A DNA stretch of 64,000 bases, taken from assembly GCA_964615975.1 (NCBI GenBank), contig CAZTTH010000011.1, positions 28,413-92,412 of the forward strand, read 5' to 3'. The translations under genes and the position numbers were made by a program. This DNA comes from CAZTTH01 sp964615975. Its GTDB lineage: Bacteria; Verrucomicrobiota; Lentisphaeria; JABSQK01; JAJFLO01. This document shows, piece by piece, positions 17,034 to 28,800 of the stretch. Below the pieces are notes generated by a model. It searched no databases. It saw nothing but the letters and a program-made list of their open reading frames with translations, and was not told where the DNA came from. Position 1 is the stretch's first letter. Every line of letters begins with the position of its first letter.

Positions 17034-18133
17034 GTTATCAGTCCATCCTGAAGCACCGGTGCCAGCACCCGGTAAATTTTTACATTTCCTTTTCCTTTAA
17101 CCGCGAATTCTCCCAGGCATTCCCCGGTAAATTCATGGGCGATTTTTTCCCATGCGCGCTCACTCAGATTCACCGCTCCAATCGCCCCATGGTGTTCCAT
17201 CCTGGCCGCGGTATTGACGGTATCTCCCCAGATATCGAATAAATAACGTTTGTACCCGATTACTCCTCCCATGACATATCCGAAGTCGATACCAATACGC
17301 GCCTTCCAGTAAGGCGGCAGGCGTTCCAACGCCGCCAACATTTCCTGACCGCAGCGGACGCAACTCAATACCGGATTGTCCTTGGATTTAAGCAGACCGG
17401 ATGCGGCCATAAAGGAATCACCAATGGTTTTGATTTTTTCCAGTTCATATTTGAATGCCAGATTTTCAAAGGTCTCAACAATCTCTTGCAGATAGTCAAC
17501 CGTTTCGATTATCGGATGTTTATCGCAATAGGAGGTAAAACCGGCAATGTCACAAAACATGACCGCGACATTTTCGAATAGCCGGGGATTGAAGCGATTG
17601 GTCTTTTTTAATTCATCGACAATATGATCCGGAAAAATTACGCGCAGTAAACTTTCCGAACGTTGTTGTTCTTCTTCCAATTGTTCCCGGTACAATTGTT
17701 CGAGATCATACGACCGTTTGCGCTCCAGGCAGGTCCGGATTCGCGCTTGTAAGAGGGTGCGGTTGAATGGCTTGGTCAGGTAGTCATCGGCGCCTTTTTC
17801 AATGCAGCGGATAATGGTGTCCATTTCGTCAATGGAGGAAATGATGAGAATCGGCAGGTGGCAGAGTTTGGCATTGGCTTTGATGATTTCCAATACCTTG
17901 TCACCGGTAATTTCAGGCATCATGATGTCCAATAACAGCACATCGATGTCATGGGAGGTTAAAATTTCAAGGGCTTGCAAGCCGTTTTCGGCTTCAACTG
18001 TCGTATGCCCGATTTGTTTACAAATCGAAGATAATATCTTGCGATTGACTTTGGCGTCATCCGCAATCAGGATGGTGCCAAATTTCATCGGATCTCGACG
18101 GGATTTTATGAATTGAGTATGGGTAAGATCCAT
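17030..18133 (-). CDS. Receiver-domain class III adenylate cyclase
   Basis: The receiver (residues 16-135, phospho-acceptor Asp69 in VLLLDIMMPE) is joined by a coiled linker (about 138-165) to a class III cyclase domain (about 185-360). Metal aspartates are Asp195 (VMFCDIAGFT) and Asp239 (KTIGDSFMA). The adenine-selecting pair is Lys233/Asp300, and the transition-state residues are Asn307 and Arg311 in TVNTAARM. All catalytic positions are present, so phosphorylation-controlled cAMP synthesis from ATP is predicted. The start is ATG 18133; ATG 18088 (residue 16, just before the receiver) is an alternative and neither has a strong ribosome site. It lies 30 nt after the Amt-kinase gene. Confidence 0.9.
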   Translation of the reverse strand: MDLTHTQFIKSRRDPMKFGTILIADDAKVNRKILSSICKQIGHTTVEAENGLQALEILTSHDIDVLLLDIMMPEITGDKVLEIIKANAKLCHLPILIISSIDEMDTIIRCIEKGADDYLTKPFNRTLLQARIRTCLERKRSYDLEQLYREQLEEEQQRSESLLRVIFPDHIVDELKKTNRFNPRLFENVAVMFCDIAGFTSYCDKHPIIETVDYLQEIVETFENLAFKYELEKIKTIGDSFMAASGLLKSKDNPVLSCVRCGQEMLAALERLPPYWKARIGIDFGYVMGGVIGYKRYLFDIWGDTVNTAARMEHHGAIGAVNLSERAWEKIAHEFTGECLGEFAVKGKGNVKIYRVLAPVLQDGLIT

Positions 18134-18163
18134 AAGGTGATTAATGGGGAATTTCTGATATTG

Positions 18164-21100
18164 CTAGGCATCTTCACTTGCTCGTTTAAGTAGCATCTGG
18201 GTAATGATTGTTTGCTGCCGGTTCGCCAGCAGGCTGTTGGTCATTTCGGCTACCGCATTCATGTCGGCAGGTTTATGTAAGATATGGTGCAAGCCAAAGT
18301 TTCGCAACTCGATGACCCGGGGATCGCTTTCCGGCAGTCCGGTCATGACAATGATTTGAATGGTTTTATAACGATCATCGCTTTTGAGAAACTTTAGAAA
18401 CGAGATGCCATCCATGTTCGGTAGTTGAATATCGAGTATGATCAGATGAGGATAAAAACTGCCGATCAAGGCGCCGGCCTGAAGTCCATCCTCGGCGATC
18501 TTTATGGTTGCATGCGGGTAATTGCTCTTTAACAGTTCGATCAGGCAGAGCTGCACCTCTTGTTCATCTTCAATAATCAACAATCGCGGCGATTCGTGTG
18601 TCGGGATGATTGGATCTGAATGGCAATATTTATTGATCATGGTTTTGACGGTTTCGCTTTTGATCGGCTTGGTGATATAATCGTTCATCCCGGCTTCCAG
18701 GCATTTGCCGCGATCTTCGGGCATGGCATTGGCGGTCATGGCGACGATGGGGATGCGCACATCCATCTGCCGCAATTTTTTGGTCGCCACCAACCCATCC
18801 ATTACCGGCATTTGCATATCCATGAAAATCAGGTCGAAACTGGAGGTATTACAGGCATCGATTGCTGCTTGTCCGTTTTCCGCGATGCGTACCTGAAAAC
18901 CCAGCCGTTCAATTAACCGCGTGGCCAGTTTCTGATTAATGGCATTATCCTCCACCAGTAGAATTTGCAACAAGGAGGTCGCAGTATCGTTAACCATGGC
19001 CGGTGACAGGGGGATTGGCAATTTTTCCTTTTGGTCGGCATAAATCGATCGAATCATGTTAATCAGAGATAATTTCTTGATTGGCTTAAGCAAATAACCG
19101 CTCAGGGTAGATTCCTTGAGACGGTTGAGATTGGCCGGACTGACATCCGCGGTAATGGCAATTACTTTCAGTGATCGTCCCGGAAATTCCTTGCCGAGTC
19201 GGTCCATGAACATGAAGCCATCGTGTTCGGGCATTAGGATATCGGTCAGGATCAATTCAATTTTTGGATTTTGTTTTAATGCTTCGATGCCAATATCGAC
19301 GCTGGAAGCCATGGTGGTATAAAATTCCAATTTTTTGAGGAGATTATCCGTGATTCGCAAGGCCGAGGGATTATCGTCGACGATCAGGCAATGTTTGTGT
19401 TTGAGAAATTCAACCGGAATCATTTTTGTGGTGTGGTGATATGTCTCATCCAGGACTTTTTTAAACGATAATGTGAATGAAAATCGAGTTCCGATTCCCA
19501 AGGTGCTTTCTACTTTCAAGTCACCGCCCATTAACAAGGTCAGTTTTTTCGAAATGGCGAGTCCCAATCCGGTGCCGCCATATTTGCGAGTGGTGCTGCT
19601 GTCTGCCTGGGTGAATGACTCGAAGATGGTAGCCATCTGTTCCGTGGTCATGCCGATGCCGCTGTCTTTCACGGTGATTTCGCAATCGATATGATCTGCC
19701 AAATTTTCCAATATTCGCAGTGTGGTGATGATTTCACCTCTTTCAGTAAATTTTATGGCATTGCCGAGGAGGTTCATCAACACTTGGCGCAAGCGGGTTG
19801 GATCTCCGATCAGGGGATGGTTGATATCGTCCGCGTCAACCAGGATTTCAAGATGTTTGTTCATGAGTTTACCGCGTATAAGTTCGCTGGTGTCATAAAG
19901 GATATCAGTGATATTAAAGGGGATCTGCTCCAGGATGACCCGATCCGCCTGAATCTTGGCGAGGTCGAGTATGTCATTGATCAGAGTAAGGAGGGAATCC
20001 GAACTGCGTTGAATCATTTCCAGACATTCACGTTGTTCGCTGGACAAATTATCATTTAACAACATTTCCGTGAATCCGATGATCCCATTCAAGGGGGTTC
20101 GCAGCTCATGACTCATATTGGCAAGAAACTCACTTTTGGCACGGGTCGCTGCCTCCGCGGCGACCCGCAGTTTCTCGGATTCGATCAACGCTGCTGACGT
20201 CTCAGCTGCCGCCTTTTCGGCTGCCAGTGTCGCTTGACGCAGCTCTAATTCCGCTGCTTTTCTCTCGGTGATGTCCCTTAGAATTGCGGTAAATAATTTT
20301 TCGCCTTCGATAGTCACCATGCCAATCGCAATCTGCAGCGGGAATATGGCGCCGTCCGACCGTTTCCCTGCAAGCTCATGATCGCTGGCATCAATGGTAT
20401 GGCCGTCATCATGGAAGAATCGGGCAACTGGATTATCCACTTCTTTTTTCCCGGAATCAGGAAACAGTTCATTGAGCGATTTCCCGATCAGACCCGGTGC
20501 GGTTTGCCGGAAAATCTTCTCTGCCGCCGGGTTGAAGGAATGGATGATGCCATGCTCGTCAAATACGATGATTCCATCGGGAGCGGTGGTGACGATGGCA
20601 TTGTTTTTGGCTACCGATTCCTGCAAGGATGCCATTACCTGGTTATAATGCGTGGCAATTTGACCGACTTCAGTAAACGGTTCGACGGGAACACGCAGAT
20701 TGAGATTGCCCGTCTGTTTCTGTTGGTCCATGACTTTGAATAAATCGAATAATTCGGTTGAAGCGCCATGCTCCGCGACATTCAATCCCATTTCTTCATC
20801 CGCGATGCTGACGCGAAGCGGAAACCAGCGGTTGATCAGGCTGAGAACGAGATAAGACCCGCCAAAAGCCCAGATGCAACAAACCACGCACCCCCCCAAT
20901 TGAATCCATAATTGTTCCCAGCGATTCAGACCGGTATTAAGAATCGCCGGTGAGCCAAATATTCCAACCGCCAAAGTCCCCCAAATGCCGGCGCCAAGGT
21001 GAACCGGGACCGCGCTGACTACATCATCGATGTGGAATTTCTCCAACCAACGATCCGTGAGATACATGATCACGGTGCCAATGCTGCCGATAAACATTGC

Positions 21101-21961
21101 ATCCTCGACGTTCACTGCGTGACAACTGGCGGTGATCGCGACCAATCCCGCCAACACTCCATTCATAATGAGGACAACATTGCCGCGGCGATACACCCAG
21201 CCGCTGATAACCAATGCCGTCAGTAAACCAGAAACTGCTGCCATCATGGTGTTTTCGATAATTCCCGGAACTTGAGAATTCATTGCCAGAGTGCTGCCGC
21301 CATTGAATCCAAACCATCCAAACCAGAGCAGCAGGGTGCCGAGAATTGCCAGCGGATAATTGCAGCCCGGGATGGTTTGAGGTGGGCCATCCTTGGGAAA
21401 CCGTCCATGTCGTGCCCCAATGATCATGATGGCCGCCAATGACACCCATCCCCCCACGCTGTGCACCACGGTTGAACCGGCGAAATCAACGAAACCCAAG
21501 TGCTGCAGGAAACCCTTAGCCTGGCCGATATTATTCCCACGCCAGGCCCATTGTCCAAATATCGGGTAAATCAATCCCGATAATAACATTGAAATAATGA
21601 CATAAGCGGTGATTCTTGTGCGTTCCGCCGTGGCGCCCGATACGATCGTTGTGGCGGTCCCGCAGAAGACCAGTTGATAAAGAAAAAAGGAGGCATGCCA
21701 AACCCTTGCTTCTGAGTGAGTAGTGATAAATTCTGCCGCCGTGGCGATTGAGCCACCGAACATGATCGCAAAGCCAAACAACCAGAATAATCCGGCGGAA
21801 ATGCCAAAATCAGTAATGTTTTTTATGGCAACATCGATGCTGTTTTTAGAGCGGGTCATGCCGCTTTCAAGACACATGAAGCCGGCCTGCATGGTAAAGA
21901 CCAGCAGAGTGCACAGCAATATCCAGGAGATATCAATGGTGGTGATTGTGCTTATTTCCAT
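18164..21961 (-). CDS. Amt ammonium channel-hybrid histidine kinase with three receivers
   Basis: The 1265-residue fusion begins with a full Amt/MEP/Rh channel (about residues 1-385, some eleven membrane spans). The pore twin histidines His167 and His321 are present, as are Asp159 in VDFAGSTVVH and FGFNGGST at the inner vestibule. A HAMP-like segment (about 415-450) and a PAS domain (about 452-565) follow, with a coiled linker. HisKA comes next (His618 in MSHELRTPLNG), then an ATPase domain (NLLGNAIKFTE, DSGIGM, GGTGLGLAISKK) and three receivers at about 856-975 (Asp907), 998-1112 (Asp1048) and 1125-1245 (Asp1177). Amt-kinase fusions are known, for example in anammox planctomycetes, and are thought to sense ammonium. 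It likely works with the adjacent Hpt and receiver proteins. No clear Shine-Dalgarno precedes the ATG. Confidence 0.93.
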   Translation of the reverse strand: MEISTITTIDISWILLCTLLVFTMQAGFMCLESGMTRSKNSIDVAIKNITDFGISAGLFWLFGFAIMFGGSIATAAEFITTHSEARVWHASFFLYQLVFCGTATTIVSGATAERTRITAYVIISMLLSGLIYPIFGQWAWRGNNIGQAKGFLQHLGFVDFAGSTVVHSVGGWVSLAAIMIIGARHGRFPKDGPPQTIPGCNYPLAILGTLLLWFGWFGFNGGSTLAMNSQVPGIIENTMMAAVSGLLTALVISGWVYRRGNVVLIMNGVLAGLVAITASCHAVNVEDAMFIGSIGTVIMYLTDRWLEKFHIDDVVSAVPVHLGAGIWGTLAVGIFGSPAILNTGLNRWEQLWIQLGGCVVCCIWAFGGSYLVLSLINRWFPLRVSIADEEMGLNVAEHGASTELFDLFKVMDQQKQTGNLNLRVPVEPFTEVGQIATHYNQVMASLQESVAKNNAIVTTAPDGIIVFDEHGIIHSFNPAAEKIFRQTAPGLIGKSLNELFPDSGKKEVDNPVARFFHDDGHTIDASDHELAGKRSDGAIFPLQIAIGMVTIEGEKLFTAILRDITERKAAELELRQATLAAEKAAAETSAALIESEKLRVAAEAATRAKSEFLANMSHELRTPLNGIIGFTEMLLNDNLSSEQRECLEMIQRSSDSLLTLINDILDLAKIQADRVILEQIPFNITDILYDTSELIRGKLMNKHLEILVDADDINHPLIGDPTRLRQVLMNLLGNAIKFTERGEIITTLRILENLADHIDCEITVKDSGIGMTTEQMATIFESFTQADSSTTRKYGGTGLGLAISKKLTLLMGGDLKVESTLGIGTRFSFTLSFKKVLDETYHHTTKMIPVEFLKHKHCLIVDDNPSALRITDNLLKKLEFYTTMASSVDIGIEALKQNPKIELILTDILMPEHDGFMFMDRLGKEFPGRSLKVIAITADVSPANLNRLKESTLSGYLLKPIKKLSLINMIRSIYADQKEKLPIPLSPAMVNDTATSLLQILLVEDNAINQKLATRLIERLGFQVRIAENGQAAIDACNTSSFDLIFMDMQMPVMDGLVATKKLRQMDVRIPIVAMTANAMPEDRGKCLEAGMNDYITKPIKSETVKTMINKYCHSDPIIPTHESPRLLIIEDEQEVQLCLIELLKSNYPHATIKIAEDGLQAGALIGSFYPHLIILDIQLPNMDGISFLKFLKSDDRYKTIQIIVMTGLPESDPRVIELRNFGLHHILHKPADMNAVAEMTNSLLANRQQTIITQMLLKRASEDA

Positions 21962-22025
21962 TATTTAATCGGGATAGGGGGAGTGAAATCGCATGCGCTG
22001 CCAATCAGGAGGTTGATAAATTAAG

Positions 22026-22391
22026 TTAACTTGAGGTGAGACGGCGGATATTTTTCTCCAAGGCAGCATCCAGAAACTTGATCTCGGTTTCCAGAGTGAG
22101 CAACAAAGTTTTTGCAGTACTCAAATCGCCTTGATTGGCCATGGCTTCTAATTTTCTTGCGGCTTCAACTACTGCGTTAGCGCTCAGGTTGGCTGCGGCG
22201 CCCTTGAGAAAATGGGCTGCAGCATTGGTTTTTTGCGAGTCACCGGACGCAACCGCAGCTTGCAGAGATTGAATCATGGATGGAATTTCGTCACGCAATA
22301 ACTGCATCACTTCCACCATCAATTCGGTATCCCCATCGACGCGCTCGAGGGCGTCGGCTAAATCAAATATCTCAGTTTCATCACGATCCAT
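22026..22391 (-). CDS. Stand-alone Hpt phosphotransfer protein
   Basis: A 121-residue, all-helical protein with the histidine phosphotransfer motif AAHFLKGAAANLSA, phospho-accepting His60. It has no other domain and no membrane segment. It would shuttle phosphate between the receivers of the hybrid kinase downstream and the receiver-cyclase or cysteine-module receiver. I chose ATG 22391 because AAGGT lies about 9-10 nt before it; ATG 22400 is too close to that site, and a TTG at 22418 is less likely. It is the first gene of the minus-strand operon, 64 nt before the Amt-kinase start. Confidence 0.85.
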   Translation of the reverse strand: MDRDETEIFDLADALERVDGDTELMVEVMQLLRDEIPSMIQSLQAAVASGDSQKTNAAAHFLKGAAANLSANAVVEAARKLEAMANQGDLSTAKTLLLTLETEIKFLDAALEKNIRRLTSS

Positions 22392-22842
22392 AGAGGTCAT
22401 ACCTTGAAAATAATACAATGATCGACTGTTTTTTAATGTCTATTTGACCGGAGATTGCCCTGCGAATTTACAGGCAATCATCGGCATATCTCATTCACGC
22501 TGGATGAAAATATAACTCGGCTGATTCATTGTACTATTACCCTGGATCAAAGAATTGTTTAATTGCGTAATTAAAATAAAATTGATCATGAAAACGCGAA
22601 GAAAATTTTTAAGGTGGACTTGATAATATTTGCGATTCATACAGTATTATCGTTGTTAGTTATCATCCGTTTGAATATATTCACACCGCCACACCCACCA
22701 GTTATCCTGCTGAGCTGACTCGTGTTTTGGTCGTCGCTTGGTTTCCTTTTCATTGATTTCTTGTATTAATACCAGCCTTTTGGACTATCGGATTTCTCTG
22801 GTTATCTGAAGACGGTTGCTTTTTTAGGTATCGGAAGCGTTA
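22392..22842. promoter_or_regulatory. Divergent intergenic region between Hpt operon and giant gene
   Basis: About 450 bp with no gene, AT-rich compared with its flanks. It must hold the promoters of both the minus-strand signalling operon and the giant plus-strand gene. A weak plus-strand pair, TTGATA at 22620-22625 and TATTAT at 22645-22650, has a 19-bp spacer and would leave a leader of about 185 nt. I found no clear minus-strand promoter, no sigma54 site and no riboswitch-like fold. Confidence 0.4.
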
Positions 22843-25800
22843 ATGGGATCATCACAACGTCATCGTCTGTTTGAATTGGAATCTCTGGAACCCAGAATAC
22901 TTCTTTCCGCTGATGGCATTGCGGCAGGTCTGGGCGACACCCATTTGGGGAACGACAATACTGATACGACCATGATTGAAACCATGGATTGGTTGTCGAT
23001 CCCGATAAACCAGCAGGGGCCGAAAAGTCTGATCTACTCTGATTCCAATGCGGACCTGTTTTCCAGCCTTACTGATGATCCGGCAATTAGCATCATTGCC
23101 ACTCCTGCCAGTCTTCCAGATGAAAACATCCAGTCGTTGGCAGAACCATCACCTGCAAATTCTCTTGATCCGATCGCCAATAACGATGAACCAGAATTAA
23201 TTGCGGGAGTAGACTATTGGTTTGATTTGAATGAACCCGACATTTCCGTTGAGGAGAATCCGGTAGGTGGCAATCCCAATGGCGGCAATACTTCGACATC
23301 CGAGATGATTGACACCCTCAATTCACCGAATGGACCACCGGCACTGTTGCCAACGGTTATCAGCGCGACTAGTTTTCAACCCATCATTCCAGCTGATGGC
23401 GGTTTTTATGCCCTGGAAATCCTCCCGGTTAATCCTGGCGCCATCATTGGGTTGGGTGACGGCGCTGCCGGTGAATTGCTCGGAACCCAGGCCGATCTCG
23501 ATCAGCTTGATTCGTATCATTCCGTGACACTGGGCAGCGGCAATGGCAGTCATCTCGTCACCGTCGGCGCCAATTCCGCCTCCCCGGTAATCATTCCCAC
23601 CACCCTCATTCTGAACACTGGTGTTGATGGTGCCGTCAATATCAATTCGCCTCTCATCGGCACCGGCGGTCTGATAATCAACGGTTCCGGTCACACCACC
23701 ACCATTGCCGCCAATGTCACGATGACCGGTGACATTATCTATAATGACTCGTTGATCATTGTCGGAGATCGGACGATTGAAGCCACCGGCACGCTGCTCT
23801 CAGGCGCAAACATTACGATCATGAATCCCGGCACCATTACCGGCAACAGCGATGGCACCCCGGATATATTGACCTTGAAAGCTCCCAAGGGCAAGGTTAC
23901 CCTGGGCGGTAACTTCGGTGGCGGCGGCTTGCTGAACCTGATCATCGAAGCGAAAGAAATCGAAATCCTTGGCAACGTCATCATCTCTACCCGCCAGACC
24001 TCCGGCGGCGATCCTCTGACCGCGGTCTCAACCGCGAATTCCGGCAGCATAAGTTTTAAAGCAGAGAAAAAGATCACCCTGAATTCCGGGGCTAAACTGT
24101 TGTCACATGTTGAAACCGGGAGCACGTTCACGGCCGGTAACATCACGCTGACCGCTGAAGATCGACTTGACAGCCTGATTGCCAACCTCAATCTCCTAAT
24201 TCCGATTGATCTGTCATTGACCGATGCAACCATTACCTTGGACGCGGCAACCTTGAGGGGTGCATATATCAATCTGTCAGTGCTAGCGGACAGTAAGCAC
24301 GCGTTTAATGAAGATGGGGGACTTAAGGAGGATCTGCTGGATTTTCTTGGAAGTATTGCCATAATTGGTGGTTTCTCCTTTTCCGAAGCCAAGGCAACTC
24401 TGGATATTAAATCCGGCAGTTCAATTGCTGGTGAGATCGTTTACATGAGGGCCCATGCGGTCACCGAAGCCAAGGTAACATCTATCAGTCATTATGTCGG
24501 GGTCGCCATCGGTTTTTCCAAACCTACCGCTAGATTGACGGTGGCCAGCGGAGTAACGATTACCGCCGCCCAGGATCTGAGTGTGATTTCGAGCGTCACC
24601 GGCGATATGAATGTTTCCGCTCAGCAGGGACTTATCGGCCCGAGCAAATCGGGTGAAACGGTGAATATCGTCTTCGCTTATGGCCAGACCGATATGATCT
24701 CGACCGCGACCATCGCGAGCGGAGCGACGTTGATGGCGGGCAACAACCTCCTGATCTCCGCCTCAATGAGAAAGACTACCAACACGTCAACCACCGCCGG
24801 CGCCTATGAAGACGGCTCGTTGGGGGCGGCGATCACCTTTTCATTTGCCACCACCACCGTGGAAGCGGTGGTAAACGGGGTCGCCATCGCCGGTAATAAA
24901 TTGACGATTTCTGCTGACGGACTAGCTCTTCGCAATGATGTCGCGGCATCCTCTGAGACCGGAACCGGTATCGGCGCCAAGATCGCATTCGCTGTCAAGG
25001 GTGCTCCGGCTTCGGCGGTTGGCGCGATCAAGAACAAGGTTAAAGGCAGCACTCCCAAGACGGATGCCAAGAGCGGCTCTCCCACCAAGCTGGCGTTGTC
25101 GGCGGCTTTTGCTTTTGCTCAGCACAACGTCCATGTCACTACCAAGGTTGGTGACGGCGCCCGGGTGGGAGCGCAGACCGGGAATGTCAGTATTACCGCA
25201 GTCAATATCGAACTCCCGGAAATGAGCGCCAATAGCAGTGTCAACAGTGACAAGCTGAGCGCGAAGAATCCCTCCGGTAACACCAAGCGCAATTCAGTGG
25301 CTGCCGCCATTTCGATCGGCAAATTCACCAATAATGTGGAAGCCAGTATCGGCGCCAATGCCATCGTCGATGCGTTTGGTGGTTTGACCCTGGAGGCAAA
25401 AGCCCGGTTTCCTTACGAGGTTCAGTATTTCGAATTGTTCGATAAAAATTTCAAGCTTCCCGAATTAACTGACAAGCTGAACGCCAATTTCGGCATTCAA
25501 AACGGTTTCTTCACTTCCTGGACCCGCAGTGACGCATCGGGAACCGATACGGCTGTGGCCGGCGCCATCAATTTCCTCTTTCTGACGAATACCAGTAAAA
25601 CGACGATCAAGAGCGGCGCTAAAATAAATCAAGACCGGGTATTTGGCTCAGGCACCTTATTTGATGGTGCAACGGATGCCATTAATCTCGGAGCGCCGCA
25701 TCATCTGGCAACCGGTCAAGCAGTTACTTACAAAACAAACGGCACGACCCCAATACCCGGTCTGGCTGACGGTTCGATCTATTATGCCTTCGTGGTGGAC

Positions 25801-28800
25801 GCCAACTCCATCAAGCTAGCCGATTCCCGTGTCAACGCGTTGAGCGGCGGCGCCCGCGATCTGACAGGCACCGGCGGCAATGTGGCCGGTCAGCGGTTGG
25901 TGGTTGATGGTGGCACCATCACGGTTCTCGCCCAATCGGACGTTGAAACGGTCAATCTCTCGGGTATTTTTGGATTGTTATTTATTGGTAGTAATAACGC
26001 CGGCAAGGCAGGGATTGGCGGCGCATACCTTCAGGTCGGTTATGATAACACAACGAATGCGTTGATAGATACCGGAGCGTTGGTGAATGGTGATTCCCTG
26101 GCAGTGCGTGCCATTACCAATACCAGCAATATCTCCATGGCGGTTGCCGGCGGCTCCGCTGACAAACTGGCCATCAATGGCACGTTCAGTGTTCAACACA
26201 TCAACAATCAAACACTGGCTCGTATTGATGAAGGTGCGGTCATAACCACTGGCACGGGTGTCATAACCATTGATCGAACTCAGAATGATGTCCCCACTGA
26301 GACAACGGGTATTCTCGGAACGCTGCCGACTTTCGCGCCCGAATTAGCTATCGATGACGTCAATAATACCATTGAACTCACCCGCGATCATGGCTACGTC
26401 ACCGGCCAACCGTTGATCTATCATAATAATGGGGGCAGCGATATTGGCGGATTGGTGGATGGCGGCACGTATTATGCCATTGTCGAAGATGCCAATACCA
26501 TCAAACTCGCCACCACCAAAAGCAACGCGCTTGCGCTGATTGCGATCGACCTGAATCCCTCTGTCGGCACCGCCAGGGTTTTTCCCGCGACAGCGGTGAC
26601 GGTCGACAAGGATACCATTACCTTTGCCAATGAACATGGATTTATCTCCGGTCAAGCGGTGAAATATCAAAACGGTGGCGGCGATAGTATCGGCGGGCTG
26701 ACTACGGATGCCTTTTATTATGTAGTTGTGGTGGATGCCAACAAGATCAAACTTGCCACAACCTTTGCCAATGCCATTGCCGGCAGTCCGGTCGTCATTA
26801 ATTTGACGTCTACAGGCACTGGCAACAGCCAGAGCCTCATCCCCTTTTTGCGTCCGCTCGGCGCCGCCCATGTCTTGGAAACCGGCTTCGATCCGGCTGC
26901 CAATGGCGCTGTCAGTCTGGGCGATGACACCATCGATTTCGGCAGCGCGCATGGTTTGTTTACCGGCCAGACTGTGGTTTATGAAAATGGCGGAGGGACG
27001 GATATCGGCGGCTTGACCGATGGTTCCATATATTATGTGGTCAAAGTGGATAATCGCAAGTTCAAGCTGGCGGCTACCAAGGCGAATGCGATCGCTGCGA
27101 CCCCCGTGGTGATCGATCTCTCCGGTTTGGGTTCAGGCACGGGGCACAGCCTGAGTCGGATTGTCCCGCCTTTCAATCCGGCCGTGGCGGTGAATACATC
27201 AACCGAAACGATTAACCTGGGGCGTCCTCACAGTCTCGCCACCGGCCAAAAGATAATTTACCGTGTAGGCGATGGCTCGGCGATCGGCGGCCTGGCCGAT
27301 GGCGGAATTTATTATATCATTAAAGTGGATGCCAATAGTGTCAAGCTGGCGAGCAGTCCGGACGATGCAACCGCTGGCAATGTTATCGATCTGAGTTCGG
27401 TGGGAACTGGTTCGCGACACAAACTAGTGACTTTTTATGAATTAAAACCAGCCCCCAGCGGCATCTCTAATGCCGATATTGTCTCCTCTGACGACACTGC
27501 GTTCGTTACCGATCTGAACTTGTTAGTCGCCGCTGACGACCATTCGTTCCTGGTAAATGCCGGCGGTGGATTCAGTAAAGGCAGCGCGGTCGGCATTGGC
27601 ATTACCATTTCGGTGAACACAATTGTTCGTGACACCCGGGCGATTATTGGCAGCGACGAGAAACTGCTGAATGATCCTGAATTCAGTCCTGCCAGCGGCA
27701 TTAACAATAATAATACCATCAATCTCGGCTACGAGCATGGATTTACCACTGGCCAGACAGTGATGTATGCCAACGGCGATGGCGAAAACGTCGGCGGATT
27801 GAATGAAGCCACTCTTTATTATGTAAAAGTGATTAATGCCCATGAGTTTCAATTGGCGCGTTCGCTTACCGAAGCAAACGAAACGCCTGCCAGTTTTTTT
27901 TCAATAGGGGCGATTGATGCCAATCGTGAACGCATCAATCTTGGTTACACCCACAATTTCCAGACCGGCGATCCTGTGGTTTATTCTGCTGGACAACAGA
28001 ACGGCGGCGCCAGTATCGGCGGACTGGTAGATGGTCAGACATATTATATAATAGTCGTCGATACCCAAACGGTTACACTCGCCGCCTCGTTGGAGGATGC
28101 CCTCGCGTATCGCTCAAGCACCTTCGATCCCGCAATCGCCGTGGACATCACCAACGACACCATCTTTCTCGGGGAGGATCATGGGTTCGAAATCGGTGAT
28201 GCGATCATCTATTCTGCTGGACAGCAGAATGGTGGCGCCAATATCGGCGGCTTGGTGGACGGCCAGACTTATTATATCATTCCGATCGATGCCACCTCGA
28301 TCGCGCTTTCAATTGTCGAGGATGATACCGAGGAAGCCACGCCGATTTCTTTTGCAACTTCGGCGGTATTGAATGATTCTATTGACACCAGTTTTGTTCA
28401 TGCCTGGGAGTCTGGCGATGCCGTGATTTATTTCAGCAGCGCCGGGGCGGCTGTTCAGGGTTTGGTAAATGGCGGTAAATACTATGTCATCGAAGTGGAC
28501 AGCACCCATGTGAAACTGGCAGCGACTTTGGCCGATGCCACCGCCGCCACCCCGGTTGCCATAGCCTTGAATGCTGCCAACGCCGCGGAAGACGGGCATG
28601 TGTTGCGCCGGGATGTAAGGGTTAATCTGACGTTAACAGGAACGTCAGGCACTGCCCACAATATCAGCCACAACTTCACGGTCAACCTGAGTGTCACGGG
28701 ATCAGGCGCCAGTCACAGCTTAAGACTTGATCTTGACCCCACTACCGGAGATGGTCAAGCTCATGGGATCGGCGTGCCATTTAATGTCACAACTGCGGTT

